A stretch of 64,000 nucleotides of DNA from Bradyrhizobium roseum. Its GTDB lineage: Bacteria > Pseudomonadota > Alphaproteobacteria > Rhizobiales > Xanthobacteraceae. The stretch spans positions 3,906,001 through 3,970,000 of the forward strand of contig NZ_CP129212.1 in NCBI RefSeq assembly GCF_030413175.1, read 5' to 3'. Under the pieces are notes generated by a model that was not told the DNA's origin, made no database searches, and saw only the letters and a list, made by a program, of their open reading frames with translations. A program made the translations under genes and the position numbers. Below are positions 27,500-35,844 of the stretch, piece after piece (position 1 is the first letter of the stretch; each line of letters opens with the position of its first letter).

Positions 27500-28909
27500 T
27501 CAGTACTTCGCAGCGACCGGCGAATTGAAGTGGTAGTTGATGCCGGTGCGGAAGACGTGTTCGGTCACGGACCGGGTTGCCGTGGCCGGAACACCGCCGA
27601 AGTTGAAACTGTCCGAGGTCGAACCGAGATCGACGTAGAGATATTCGGCCTTGGTGGTCCAGTTCGGACCCAGCAATCCCATGAACTTGAACGGCGTTTC
27701 GATGCCGGCACCCGCGGTCCAGCCGGCATTGGTGTGCGAGAACGATTGCGTCACTTGGCCGGCAACGGAGGTCGTGGCGATCTTCGTCTTGATGCTGCCG
27801 TAAGCCAGACCGCCGGTCGCGTAGAACAGGGTGGAGCCAACCGAATAGCCGAGCCGCCCGCGCACGGTTGCAAGCCAGGGCAACGTGGCATCGTAGGCCG
27901 CCGTCGGCGCGCCGGGCGTGCAGGAAAGCACGCAGGTCTTGTTGTCCTTCTGGGTGCTGCCCTGAATATCGGCCTCCAGACCGTATACCCAGTTGGCCGC
28001 CTGCCAGTTGTAGCCCGCCTGAACGCCGCCAAGCTTGCCCTCCGGCGCCAGGTTGAAGGTCTGGAAAGACCCGATCGCCGGCTGGTTCAGCGTACTGCGG
28101 TCCCGTCCGATGCCGGAGCCGAAATTGCCGCCGAGATAGAACCCGGCCCAATTCGCGGCCGCGACCGGCGCATAGGCGGTGCCGCCGATCCGGTAGTTCA
28201 GGCCGACACGGAAAATATGCTCGCGCAGTTCGGTGTTGATCGGGGTCGCGGCGGCCAGGGCTGCGATGTCGCTGCGGTTGCCGAGATCAAGACGGAGATA
28301 CTCGATTTTGCCGGTCCAGTTGCCGCCCAACGCGGCTTCGACGCCGCTGCCGATGACCAATCCGCCCGCCATGCGCTCGTTCGCGAACGCGTTGGTCACG
28401 CCGCCGAACGACGCGCTCGCCCCGGTCTTGACGTTTGCGAAAGCGTAGCCGGCGGTGAAATAGCCCAGCACAGGTCCCTTGGCGATGCCGATGCGACCGC
28501 GGGCGGTCCCGAACCAGTCGAGCTTATGGCTATAGCTTCTTAAGACACCGGCCTCGTTGAAGGTGGAGCGATCATCGCTCAGGCCGGCGCCCTGAATGTC
28601 CGCCTCAAGACCGAAAACGATCGGGCCGAGCACCGAACCCATCTGCCAATTATAGCCGGCCTGGCCGCCGCCGAAGCCGCCCTGCGGCGAGGCGTAAAAC
28701 GAATGACCGGATCCCGCGCCGAGGAAGTCGTGCTGGAAGCGGTCGCGGCCGATGCCGACGCCGGCGTTGACGCCGATGTAGAAGCCGGTCCAGTCGTAGA
28801 CGGCGGCGAGTGCGGGGGCTTTGGTGTAGGGTCGGGCGGCGATATCAGCGGCGAGTGTCGGAGCGGAGCCCAGGCCAACGAGAGCGGTGGCCAACAGGTA
28901 CTTCTTCAT
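27500..28909 (-). CDS. Outer-membrane protein with two tandem Omp25-like beta-barrels
   Basis: The 469-residue protein has a signal peptide cleaved near residue 21 (TLAAD), then two repeats of the Omp25/RopB-type eight-stranded barrel. Repeat 1 covers about residues 39-242 and repeat 2 about 253-461. Paired motifs show the duplication: TGFYIGVNAG and AGFYLGGNFG, QAGYNWQ twice, FGLEADIQG and YGLEADIQG, ARGRIG and VRGRLG, EYLRLDLG and EYLYVDLG, HIFRVGLNY and HVFRTGINY. Typical family members are 210-260 residues with one barrel. Single-barrel relatives at 40.8, 43.7 and 44.8 kb show that the family is expanded. Whether both barrels insert in the membrane is unknown. Confidence 0.85.
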   Translation of the reverse strand: MKKYLLATALVGLGSAPTLAADIAARPYTKAPALAAVYDWTGFYIGVNAGVGIGRDRFQHDFLGAGSGHSFYASPQGGFGGGQAGYNWQMGSVLGPIVFGLEADIQGAGLSDDRSTFNEAGVLRSYSHKLDWFGTARGRIGIAKGPVLGYFTAGYAFANVKTGASASFGGVTNAFANERMAGGLVIGSGVEAALGGNWTGKIEYLRLDLGNRSDIAALAAATPINTELREHIFRVGLNYRIGGTAYAPVAAANWAGFYLGGNFGSGIGRDRSTLNQPAIGSFQTFNLAPEGKLGGVQAGYNWQAANWVYGLEADIQGSTQKDNKTCVLSCTPGAPTAAYDATLPWLATVRGRLGYSVGSTLFYATGGLAYGSIKTKIATTSVAGQVTQSFSHTNAGWTAGAGIETPFKFMGLLGPNWTTKAEYLYVDLGSTSDSFNFGGVPATATRSVTEHVFRTGINYHFNSPVAAKY

Positions 28910-29152
28910 TTACGGCATTCTCCGTCCGGCATTCCCAAGTTTCCAACAAACATGGTGTTGGTTAAAGGTACCCTTACTGGATTCTTATCCCAATTCTATG
29001 GCCCAACAGCCACATCTTCAGGCAATCGCCACGCGGATTGCGCCGGGCGGCTCACAATGGCTTGAAGCTGGCCGTCAGCCGCCGTTTTCGCAGCATCGAA
29101 GCCGGTTTGCGCCATCAACCTCGCCGGTTTTCACGACAGCCGACCCCTCGGC
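28910..29152. other. Region upstream of the double-barrel porin gene
   Basis: About 240 bases. A 6-bp hairpin (CCAACA at 28943-28948 with TGTTGG at 28956-28961) lies 34 bases upstream of the porin start codon and could sit in its 5' untranslated leader. An AT-rich patch at 28964-29000 may contain its promoter. No gene is visible. Confidence 0.35.
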
Positions 29153-30358
29153 TCAGTTCGCGACAACCGACCGAATGGTCGGACGGTGACGGCTGAGCCA
29201 GTACAGCATCAGCAGCGCCGCGCTCGCGCACAGCGCGCCGAAGCCAAGCAGGGCGTTGCTGCCGAAATTCGACAGCAGGCCGACGAGGATGGGCGGCGAC
29301 GCCGCGGCGATGAGGTTGAGCGGCATGGCGATTCGCGACGTCATTTTGGCGAATTCGACGTTGTCGTAGAACACCAGCGGGATGGTTGCGCGCGCCACCG
29401 CAAGCGCGCCGCTGCCGAGCCCATACAGCAGGATGAAGGCCGCGATCATCCAGTGCGAGCCGTCGCCGATCATCAGAAGAAGGATCGCCACGACCAGCGT
29501 TGCGGTGGCGATCAGGGCGGTCGTTATTCCGTCCCATCGGCCGCCGCCGAGGAAATCGAGACCCCGGGCGCTGACCTGAATCACGCCCAACATCGAGCCG
29601 AAGGTGACGGCCTGCGCCGGCGTGAGACCCTCGGCTCTCAGCAGTTCGATCATGGTGGCGCCGAATCCGAAGGTGACGAAAGCGCACAACACGGTCGCCG
29701 AGGCGATCAGATAGAACGTGCTTTTCCGGACGATTTTGGGTTCGCCGGGCAGTTGCGGCGAACCGGTTTCTTCCTTGCGTTGTACGTAACGCGGCAGTCC
29801 GAACACGTAGAGCGGCAGGCAGACCAGCACCATCAGCCCGGCATAGACCAGACAGGTGTTGCGCCAGCCCATCACGCCGGAGAGAAACGAGGTGGTCGGC
29901 CAGAACACGCTGCTGGCCAGCCCCGTCACCAGCATCAGCGCGCCGATCGCACGCCTGGCGGCACGTCCCACGATCTCATTGAGCAGGATGTAGGTGGCGG
30001 TGGCCAATTTCGCGCTGCCGGCGATCCCGAGGATGATCCATGCCGCGAAGAACGTCGCGGGACCGGTCGAATTTGACAGCAGGACGAAGCCCGGCGCGGC
30101 AATGATGCTGCCTGATATCATCACTCGCCTCGCCCCGAAGCGGATGAATGCCCGGGCGAGAACCGGCGCCGACAAGCCTGTCGCCACATAGAAGATCGAA
30201 TTGCCGGCGAACACGGCCGTGATGTCCATGTCGAGGTCGGCGGCGACTTCCCGGCCGACGACGGCCAGAAGGCCGACGGTACCCCATCCGATCACCTGCC
30301 CGATCGCAACGACAACAAGGATGCCGATGATCTTCCTGCCGGACTCCAACGCCCTCAT
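29153..30358 (-). CDS. Major facilitator superfamily transporter
   Basis: The 401-residue protein has about 12 hydrophobic helices. The loop between helices 2 and 3 (RAFIRFGARRVMISG) is a recognisable MFS motif A relative, and a charged central loop (RYVQRKEETGSPQLPGEPKIVRKS, about 190-213) divides the two six-helix halves. The substrate is unknown. The gene stands alone on the minus strand. Confidence 0.85.
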   Translation of the reverse strand: MRALESGRKIIGILVVVAIGQVIGWGTVGLLAVVGREVAADLDMDITAVFAGNSIFYVATGLSAPVLARAFIRFGARRVMISGSIIAAPGFVLLSNSTGPATFFAAWIILGIAGSAKLATATYILLNEIVGRAARRAIGALMLVTGLASSVFWPTTSFLSGVMGWRNTCLVYAGLMVLVCLPLYVFGLPRYVQRKEETGSPQLPGEPKIVRKSTFYLIASATVLCAFVTFGFGATMIELLRAEGLTPAQAVTFGSMLGVIQVSARGLDFLGGGRWDGITTALIATATLVVAILLLMIGDGSHWMIAAFILLYGLGSGALAVARATIPLVFYDNVEFAKMTSRIAMPLNLIAAASPPILVGLLSNFGSNALLGFGALCASAALLMLYWLSRHRPTIRSVVAN

Positions 30359-30470
30359 TGCTCTCCGCCAGCCGCCCTCCCCGGCCGGGCGTCGCCGGTC
30401 TTGATTCCCGGCGAACTCCCGTTTCCCAGAATTTGTATAATGGGTTCGCAGCCGGTCCGGCGGCGGATAA

Positions 30471-30486
30471 TTGTCATACCTGACAA
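30471..30486. promoter_or_regulatory. Candidate operator palindrome upstream of the MFS gene
   Basis: TTGTCA TACC TGACAA is a perfect 6+6 inverted repeat, about 115 bases upstream of the MFS transporter start on the minus strand. The form resembles operators of the FadR subgroup of GntR regulators (core GT-N-AC half-sites). No regulator gene is adjacent, so the call is speculative. Confidence 0.35.
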
Positions 30487-30551
30487 GCGTGTCGCGCCGC
30501 CCGGCGGCGCCCGCAGTTTGAACGCCAAAGCATGGCGTTGAACGCCGGGCT

Positions 30552-31145
30552 TCAGATCGGTTTGCGCGCGACGACGAACAGCATCGCCGCTATCTGGTCG
30601 TCAAAACCCTTGACCTCGCCGCGCTCCATCGACAGCGAATCCCAGTGGCCGGCCTCTGCGTAGGTCCCGCGCAGCCAATCCGGCGAAGGATAATTGTAGT
30701 AGCGATCGAGCGCGTCGCGCCCGTCCGCCTCGCCTTCCTTGTAACTGGCGAAGAAGGCGCCGCCCGGCTTCAGCGCACGCCAGATCAGCGATAGGACATG
30801 CGGAAGCTGATCGCGCGGCACGTGCAGCAGGCAGGCGTTGGCCCAGACGCCGTCGTAGGCCTCGACCTCGGCGAGTTCGTGAAACAGCAGCGTCTCGACA
30901 TGACGGCCAAGCCGCTTCGACGCAACCGCGGCCATTTCCGGCGATCCGTCGGTGGCGCGCACATCAAACCCCTGCGCCAGGATCTCCGCCGTGTCGCCGC
31001 CGGCGCCGCATCCCAGTTCGAGGATATGTCCGCCCGGCGGCAGCAGCGCCAGAAACGCCGCCAGCCGCGCCTTGCGCGAAGTGATCTCGCGCCCGGCATA
31101 GGCCGTGGCGTTACCGCGATAGAATTGCAACGTCGCTTCGTCCAC
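30552..31145 (-). CDS. Class I SAM-dependent methyltransferase
   Basis: The 197-residue protein has the SAM-binding motif I LELGCGAGGDT near residues 43-53, an acidic loop after strand 2 (VRATDGSPEMA) and motif III LKPGGAFFAS. It is a small Rossmann-fold methyltransferase of the methyltransferase type 11/12 group, and the acceptor cannot be predicted. It begins 13 bases after the argC (type 1) stop, so it is probably the last gene of the arginine operon. Confidence 0.85.
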   Translation of the reverse strand: MDEATLQFYRGNATAYAGREITSRKARLAAFLALLPPGGHILELGCGAGGDTAEILAQGFDVRATDGSPEMAAVASKRLGRHVETLLFHELAEVEAYDGVWANACLLHVPRDQLPHVLSLIWRALKPGGAFFASYKEGEADGRDALDRYYNYPSPDWLRGTYAEAGHWDSLSMERGEVKGFDDQIAAMLFVVARKPI

Positions 31146-31158
31146 GAAAATCTCCGTC

Positions 31159-32205
31159 TCAGGGAAACAGCGCGATCTGCTCCAGCCCCGCCGTTTCGGG
31201 CAGCCCGAACATCAGGTTCATGTTCTGGATCGCCTGCCCGGCCGACCCCTTTACCAGATTGTCGAGCGTGGAAATCACGATCGCCCGGTTCTTGATGCGG
31301 TCGGCGACGACGCCGATCTGCACATAGTTGGAGCCGCGCACGTTCTGGGTCTGCGGCAGCACGCCCTTCTTGGCGACATGCACGAAGGGCTCGTTGGCAT
31401 ACGCCTTTTCCAGCGCGGCGCGCAGATCATCCGGCGTCGCGCCGTTGAGCTTGACGTAGGACGTGCAGAGTTCACCGCGCGCCATCGGGATCAGATGCGG
31501 CGTGAAGTTGATCGTCACCGATGAGCCGGCGGCAACGCCGATCTCCTGCTCGATCTCGGGCGCGTGGCGGTGGGTGCCGACCGAATAGGGCGACAGCCCC
31601 TCGCCGGCTTCGCTGAACAGCGTGTTCTGCTTCAGCCCGCGGCCGGCGCCGGTGACGCCCGACTTTGCGTCGATGACGATATCGTCGACGTCGATCAGCC
31701 CGGCTTTGGCCAGCGGCACCAGCGCCAGCAGCGCCGCGGTCGGATAGCAGCCGGGACAGGCGACGAGCCGCGCAGCCGCGATCTTCTCCCGGTAAAATTC
31801 GGTCAGGCCGTAGACCGCCTCGCCCTGCAACTCCAGCGCCCGGTGCTCATGGCCGTACCATTGCGCGTAAACATCCTTGTCGCGCAGCCGGAAATCGGCC
31901 GACATGTCGAGTATCTTGATCCCGGGATTCGCCTTGAGGACCGCCGCGATAATCTCCTGCGTGGTGCCGTGCGGCAGCCCGCAGAACACGGCATCGAGCC
32001 TGCTCCAGTCGACCTTTTCCCATTCGACGAGTTTCGGCAGGTCGAGCATGAAGAAATGCGGAAACACATCGCTCATCGCCTTGCCGGCATGGGTGTTGGC
32101 GGTGAGCGCGGTGATCTCAGCATTCGGATGCCGCGCCAGCAGGCGCACCGCATCTGCCCCGGTGTAACCGGAGGCGCCGAGAATGCCGATCTTTTTCAGG
32201 TTCAT
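31159..32205 (-). CDS. argC: N-acetyl-gamma-glutamyl-phosphate reductase, type 1
   Basis: ArgC reduces N-acetyl-glutamyl phosphate to the semialdehyde, the third step of arginine synthesis. The 348-residue length and motifs mark the common type 1 family: GASGYTGADAVRLL at the N-terminus, the catalytic Cys in VACPGCYPTAALL and the active-site His in GTHRHAPEIEQE. It lies 10 bases downstream of a second, type 2 ArgC. Two enzymes for one step side by side is odd; one may act on LysW-bound or other gamma-glutamyl substrates, or they may be expressed under different conditions. Confidence 0.93.
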   Translation of the reverse strand: MNLKKIGILGASGYTGADAVRLLARHPNAEITALTANTHAGKAMSDVFPHFFMLDLPKLVEWEKVDWSRLDAVFCGLPHGTTQEIIAAVLKANPGIKILDMSADFRLRDKDVYAQWYGHEHRALELQGEAVYGLTEFYREKIAAARLVACPGCYPTAALLALVPLAKAGLIDVDDIVIDAKSGVTGAGRGLKQNTLFSEAGEGLSPYSVGTHRHAPEIEQEIGVAAGSSVTINFTPHLIPMARGELCTSYVKLNGATPDDLRAALEKAYANEPFVHVAKKGVLPQTQNVRGSNYVQIGVVADRIKNRAIVISTLDNLVKGSAGQAIQNMNLMFGLPETAGLEQIALFP

Positions 32206-32215
32206 TACGCGTTCC

Positions 32216-33196
32216 TTAACTGTCGGCGAGCCCCAGCATCAGCCGCATGTTCTGCACCGCGGCGCCCGACGCGCCCTTGCCGAGATTGTCGAGCCGCGCG
32301 ACCAGCACCGCCTGGCGATGCTTTTCGCTGGCGAAGACGTAGAGCTCGAGCATGTTGGTCTCGTTGAGCGCCTCGGGCTCGATCCGCCCGCCCTTGGTCG
32401 CCGCGTTTTCGAGCGGCATCACCCTGACGTATTTGCTTCCCGCATAGCGCTTGGCGAGCGCCGCATGCAGATCGGCGCCGGTGGGCTTGCCCGTCAGCGT
32501 GTCGAGATGCAGCGGCACCGAGACCAGCATGCCCTGCCGGTAATTGCCGACCGACGGCACGAAGATCGGCCGCCGCGTGAGGTTCGAGTAAAGCTGCGTC
32601 TCCGGCAGATGCTTGTGCTCGAAGCCGAGGCCGTACAATTCGAACGACGGCGCGCTGCCATCCTCGAAACTCGCGATCATCGACTTGCCGCCACCGGAAT
32701 AACCGCTCACCGCGTTGATGGTGACGGGATAGTCCGCAGGCAGCAGGCCGGCATCGACCAGCGGCCGCAGCAGCGCAATGCCGCCGGTCGGATAGCAGCC
32801 GGGATTGGAGACTTTTCGGGCGGTCCGGATCTTGTCGGCCTGGTCCGGCGCAAGTTCCGGAAAGCCGTAGGCCCAATCGGGCGCGACGCGGAACGCGGTC
32901 GATGCGTCCAGCACTTTCGGCGCGCTCGCACCCATGCTGTCGATCAGCGCAACGGTTTCCTTGGCCGCATCGTCCGGCAGGCAGAGGATGACGAGGTCGA
33001 CTTCGCCGAGCAGCGCCCGCTTAGCGGCAGGGTCCTTGCGCTTGTCCTCGGCGATGTTCTTCACCACGACGTCGTTCTGCAGCCGCAGGCGCTCGGCAAT
33101 GCCAAGACCTGTCGTGCCGGAGCCGCCGTCAACGAACACGGCCGGCTTGGTCGAAGCACCGGCGGTTTTGGGCTGATAGCTGTCGGTGAGGGTCAT
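32216..33196 (-). CDS. argC: N-acetyl-gamma-glutamyl-phosphate reductase, type 2
   Basis: The 326-residue protein has the diagnostic features of the type 2 AGPR family: a start of the Rossmann fold reading [18 protein letters not shown], a catalytic Cys in [11 protein letters not shown], and the [11 protein letters not shown] stretch. It catalyses the same reaction as type 1 ArgC but is only distantly related. The start codon overlaps the paiB-like stop by four bases (ATGA), indicating translational coupling to it. The type 1 gene follows immediately. Confidence 0.93.
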   Translation of the reverse strand: MTLTDSYQPKTAGASTKPAVFVDGGSGTTGLGIAERLRLQNDVVVKNIAEDKRKDPAAKRALLGEVDLVILCLPDDAAKETVALIDSMGASAPKVLDASTAFRVAPDWAYGFPELAPDQADKIRTARKVSNPGCYPTGGIALLRPLVDAGLLPADYPVTINAVSGYSGGGKSMIASFEDGSAPSFELYGLGFEHKHLPETQLYSNLTRRPIFVPSVGNYRQGMLVSVPLHLDTLTGKPTGADLHAALAKRYAGSKYVRVMPLENAATKGGRIEPEALNETNMLELYVFASEKHRQAVLVARLDNLGKGASGAAVQNMRLMLGLADS

Positions 33197-33861
33197 GGCG
33201 TGCTCCTTTCGAGCTGGTTCGTGTCGCTGGCAAAGGCTTGCGGCCGTGCCTCTCTCATCAAATGCGCAATATGCTGCGCGCCGGCGTCAGCTTGCGCGGC
33301 AAGCGATCCCGCGATCGCGGCAAAGTCGGTCTCGGATCTGTGCTGGCTCAGCTTGAGGCTGCCCTCCACCTCTTCAACCGTCATCTCGAGACCCACGATC
33401 GCTTTCTTCAACGCTTCCAACCGCCCGGCCGTCATCTTCGACGACAGCCACGGCTTCTTCGGCAGCAGCCGCTCCTCGAACTTGGCGCTGAGCGTCTCGA
33501 TCTGCTCGGCGAGTTCGTCCCCGGACATCGCCCGCACCGGGCCGGTCAGGTGAACGACCTGGTACAGCCAGGTCGGCACCTGATCGGGCGAGACGTACCA
33601 GTCCGGCGAAATATAAGCGTCCGCGCCGTTGACGGCCAGCAGCCAGGACGTGGTCCCGTTCGCGAGCTTTATCAGCGGATTGTGACGCGCGACATGAAAG
33701 GCGGCGCGCAACGTGCCGTCATTGGATGAGGTCAGATAGAACGGCAGCGGCGAAGCGACCGGCTTGTTGCCGTCCCACGCGCAGGCCAGCCCAAAGCCGC
33801 GCGCTTCCGCGAACGCGAGGCTCGTGGCGCGGTCGGACTTGAACGGTGGAGGCGTATACAT
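33193..33861 (-). CDS. FMN-binding PaiB-type regulator
   Basis: The 222-residue protein is of the PaiB / FMN-binding negative transcriptional regulator family: [11 protein letters not shown] start, [18 protein letters not shown], and the segment YISPDWY...[13 protein letters not shown]. In Bacillus, PaiB with PaiA affects sporulation and degradative enzymes; in proteobacteria the role is unknown, and no winged helix is obvious. AGGAG lies 6 bases before the ATG but is enclosed in a hairpin (33866-33888). The stop overlaps argC type 2. A four-Arg leader peptide lies upstream, so this gene heads the arginine operon. Confidence 0.85.
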   Translation of the reverse strand: MYTPPPFKSDRATSLAFAEARGFGLACAWDGNKPVASPLPFYLTSSNDGTLRAAFHVARHNPLIKLANGTTSWLLAVNGADAYISPDWYVSPDQVPTWLYQVVHLTGPVRAMSGDELAEQIETLSAKFEERLLPKKPWLSSKMTAGRLEALKKAIVGLEMTVEEVEGSLKLSQHRSETDFAAIAGSLAAQADAGAQHIAHLMREARPQAFASDTNQLERSTP

Positions 33862-33865
33862 TTCC

Positions 33866-33888
33866 AGCTCCTGCTTGACGTAGGAGCC
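33866..33888 (-). promoter_or_regulatory. Hairpin sequestering the Shine-Dalgarno of the paiB-argC operon
   Basis: On the minus strand GCTCCT pairs perfectly with AGGAGC (plus a flanking G-U pair), with a 9-nt loop. AGGAG is the ribosome site of the paiB-like gene, 6 bases from its ATG. A competing pairing is available: GCCGCCG (complement of 33940-33946) with CGGCGGC (complement of 33886-33892), which overlaps three bases of the sequestering stem. Ribosome position on the upstream leader peptide could therefore decide which forms. The mechanism is inference. Confidence 0.55.
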
Positions 33889-33959
33889 GCCGATTCAGAC
33901 CGCGATTTCTTGGAAAGGAAGAAGCCGCGGGACCAGATCCGGCGGCAGGGGCGACAACC

Positions 33960-34034
33960 TTAAACGCAGACGTCCGCCCGAACCGCGATGATGCGGCGGC
34001 GGCGAGCGATGGTCATGGTCGCGGCGATATTCAT
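33960..34034 (-). CDS. Arginine-rich leader peptide of the paiB-argC operon
   Basis: A 24-codon frame reads MNIAATMTIA, then four consecutive Arg codons (CGC x4 at 34004-33993), two Ile, one more Arg and ends ADVCV followed by TAA. It starts about where a well-formed promoter (TTGACG, 17 nt, TATAGC) would begin transcription, so it would be translated from a leaderless mRNA. It precedes an operon with two argC genes, so a role as an arginine-sensing leader peptide is likely. It ends 99 bases before the paiB start. It is too short to be recognised by similarity here. Confidence 0.6.
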   Translation of the reverse strand: MNIAATMTIARRRRIIAVRADVCV

Positions 34035-34041
34035 GGGCGCG

Positions 34042-34070
34042 GCTATAAGGCCGCGCCCGCATGCCGTCAA
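34042..34070 (-). promoter_or_regulatory. Promoter of the paiB-argC operon leader
   Basis: On the minus strand TTGACG (34070-34065) is separated by exactly 17 nt from TATAGC (34047-34042). Transcription would start near 34035, just before the leader ATG at 34034. The -35 matches the consensus at five of six positions. This is among the best promoters in the window. Confidence 0.62.
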
Positions 34071-34267
34071 GGTTCGAAATGCAGCCCTCGCTTGCAAAGT
34101 TTCCTTCCCGGATGTATTTCGTGCCCATTGGTCGGCAGTTCACCGAGGCGTCGCTGTCCCGCAAGGGAAAGCTAAACCTGCCAGCATCCCGGCAACCGAC
34201 ACTTGTGCCGCGTCGTAAGTCAGCGACCATCGACATTCGATTGATCGGCACTGTCGAGGATGAGGTC
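34071..34267. other. Remaining gap upstream of the DUF2087 gene
   Basis: About 200 bases between the divergent arginine-operon promoter and the DUF2087 gene. An in-frame open stretch runs upstream of the DUF2087 start but lacks conserved content and crosses the opposing promoter. No separate gene is visible. Confidence 0.35.
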
Positions 34268-34837
34268 ATGCCCCGAACCATCTTTCCATTCACCGCACAG
34301 GACGTCTCGGCGCTGGCGCGTTCGCTCGACCGCGAGCTCGAAGCCGTCGACCGCAAACTCGGCCACGTGCGGATTCTCAATGTCCTGGCGCGCTCCGCCG
34401 GCTGCCAGAACTTCCAGCATTTTCGCGCGCAGTTCGCGACCAGGGACCGGCTTGACGGCCCACCCGCTCCGCCCGATCCGGTCGATTATCTGCGGGTCGA
34501 GCGCGTTGCCCGGCATTTCGACGAGCTTGGATGCCTCATTCGCTGGCCGGCGAAGGCAAACCACCGATCGCTGTGCCTGTGGAGCCTTTGGGCGCGGCTT
34601 CCGTCCGGGCAAACGCAGAGCGAGCCACAGATCAACCAGATCCTCAACGCCAACCATCTGTTCGGCGATCACGCCCTGCTGCGCCGGGCACTTTGCGACC
34701 ATGGACTGCTGTCACGCACCGCGGACGGTCGGGAGTATAGGCGGATCGAACGCCGTCCACCGCCGGAAGCCATTACGCTGATCCGGCATCTCGGTCTGCG
34801 CGGGCCGGATCAACTGGTCGCCGACCTCGGCTTCTGA
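34268..34837 (+). CDS. DUF2087 domain-containing protein
   Basis: The 189-residue protein has a DUF2087 domain in its second half. RWPAKANHRSLCLWSLWARLP, then EPQINQILNANHLFGDHALLRRALCDHGLLSRTADGREYRR is the typical pattern of a small winged-helix-like domain also found in ArsR-type regulators and metal-responsive proteins. The N-terminal half is helical (ALARSLDRELEAVDRKLGHVRILNVLAR) with two Cys residues. It may bind nucleic acid, but no function is established. ATG 34268 is preceded by GAGG. The downstream alpha/beta hydrolase starts 7 bases after its stop, indicating an operon. Confidence 0.7.
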   Translation: MPRTIFPFTAQDVSALARSLDRELEAVDRKLGHVRILNVLARSAGCQNFQHFRAQFATRDRLDGPPAPPDPVDYLRVERVARHFDELGCLIRWPAKANHRSLCLWSLWARLPSGQTQSEPQINQILNANHLFGDHALLRRALCDHGLLSRTADGREYRRIERRPPPEAITLIRHLGLRGPDQLVADLGF

Positions 34838-34844
34838 GCGCAAC

Positions 34845-35765
34845 ATGCCCTTCAGACCGACGAACGGCACAGCCGTGCCTTCCGGCGCGCCTGCCCCCTC
34901 GATCTTGCAAACTTCGGGCGGCCCGGTGGAAACGCTGCAATTTGGCGACGGCCCCGCCCTGCTCGCCCTGCATGGCGGCATGGGCGGATACGACCAGAGC
35001 CTGCTGCTGGTGCGTGCCGCGCTTGGCGACGAGCCCGCTGCGCGCGTGATCGCGGTATCGCGCCCCGGCTACCTCGGTACGCCCCTCGGCAGCCGCGCGA
35101 CGCCCGAGCGGCAGGCCGATCTCTACGCAGGGCTGCTCGATCGGCTGGGCGTATCGGCAAGCCTTGCCGTCGCGGTATCGGCCGGCGGGCCGTCAGCGCT
35201 GCAATTTGTGCTGCGACATCCGTCGCGCTGCGCCGGGCTGATCCTGGTATCGTGCTGCACCGGGCAGCTCGACGTGCCGCCGGAGGTGGCGTCGCGGATA
35301 CCCATGATGAAGCTGATCGCGCGGCTGCCATGGCTGATCGGGATCATGCGGTGGCGAGCCGAACGAAATCCGCTCAAGGCCGCCCGCCGGTCGATCCGCG
35401 ACCCTGCACTCGCGGCCCGCACCCTCGCAGATCCAATCGCCGGCCCGCTGCTGCGCGAATTGCAATCCGGCACGTTGCGCCGGCTCTCCGAGCGGCTTCC
35501 GGGAACGCTGAACGACATCGACCAGTTCAGTTCGATTTCGCCGATTTCAGCCGCGCGGATCGAGGTTCCGATGCTGGTCGTTCACGGCAACGCCGATCGC
35601 GTGGTGCCGTTCGCCCACGGTCAACGCGTTGCCGCTTCCGCACCCAACGCCGAGTTGCTGGCGATCGACGGCGGCGAGCATGTGAGTCTGTTCACCCATC
35701 TCGACTCGATCCGGGCCAAGGTACGCGCGTTCATCGCGCAAGTGCCCACGCCGTACGGCGCGTAG
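34845..35765 (+). CDS. Alpha/beta-hydrolase
   Basis: The 306-residue protein has the alpha/beta-hydrolase fold: an oxyanion-region LLALHGGMGG near residues 39-48, the nucleophile Ser in VAVSAGGPSAL (a G-to-A variant of GxSxG) and LVVHGNADRVVPF with the acid. The His is in IDGGEHVSLF. The substrate cannot be predicted. It is co-oriented with the DUF2087 gene, 7 bases apart. It is convergent with the metallo-beta-lactamase-fold gene downstream. Confidence 0.82.
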   Translation: MPFRPTNGTAVPSGAPAPSILQTSGGPVETLQFGDGPALLALHGGMGGYDQSLLLVRAALGDEPAARVIAVSRPGYLGTPLGSRATPERQADLYAGLLDRLGVSASLAVAVSAGGPSALQFVLRHPSRCAGLILVSCCTGQLDVPPEVASRIPMMKLIARLPWLIGIMRWRAERNPLKAARRSIRDPALAARTLADPIAGPLLRELQSGTLRRLSERLPGTLNDIDQFSSISPISAARIEVPMLVVHGNADRVVPFAHGQRVAASAPNAELLAIDGGEHVSLFTHLDSIRAKVRAFIAQVPTPYGA

Positions 35766-35844
35766 CGGCGGCCCGATGCACGATGGCCCATGGTCCGCTT
35801 GGGGCCAGGTCGACTGGCGTCGGCCTGGCCCTGAACGGAATGGC

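Noticed and set aside
30471..30486. FixK/FNR box upstream of the MFS gene
   Set aside because: The palindrome spans 16 bases (TTGTCA-N4-TGACAA), not the 14 of TTG-N8-CAA, and the half-sites differ; kept only as a possible GntR-type operator.
33895..34380. A 161-codon minus-strand frame over the Arg leader region
   Set aside because: It spans the leader promoter and has no conserved content; the 24-codon leader in another frame fits promoter and operon context better.
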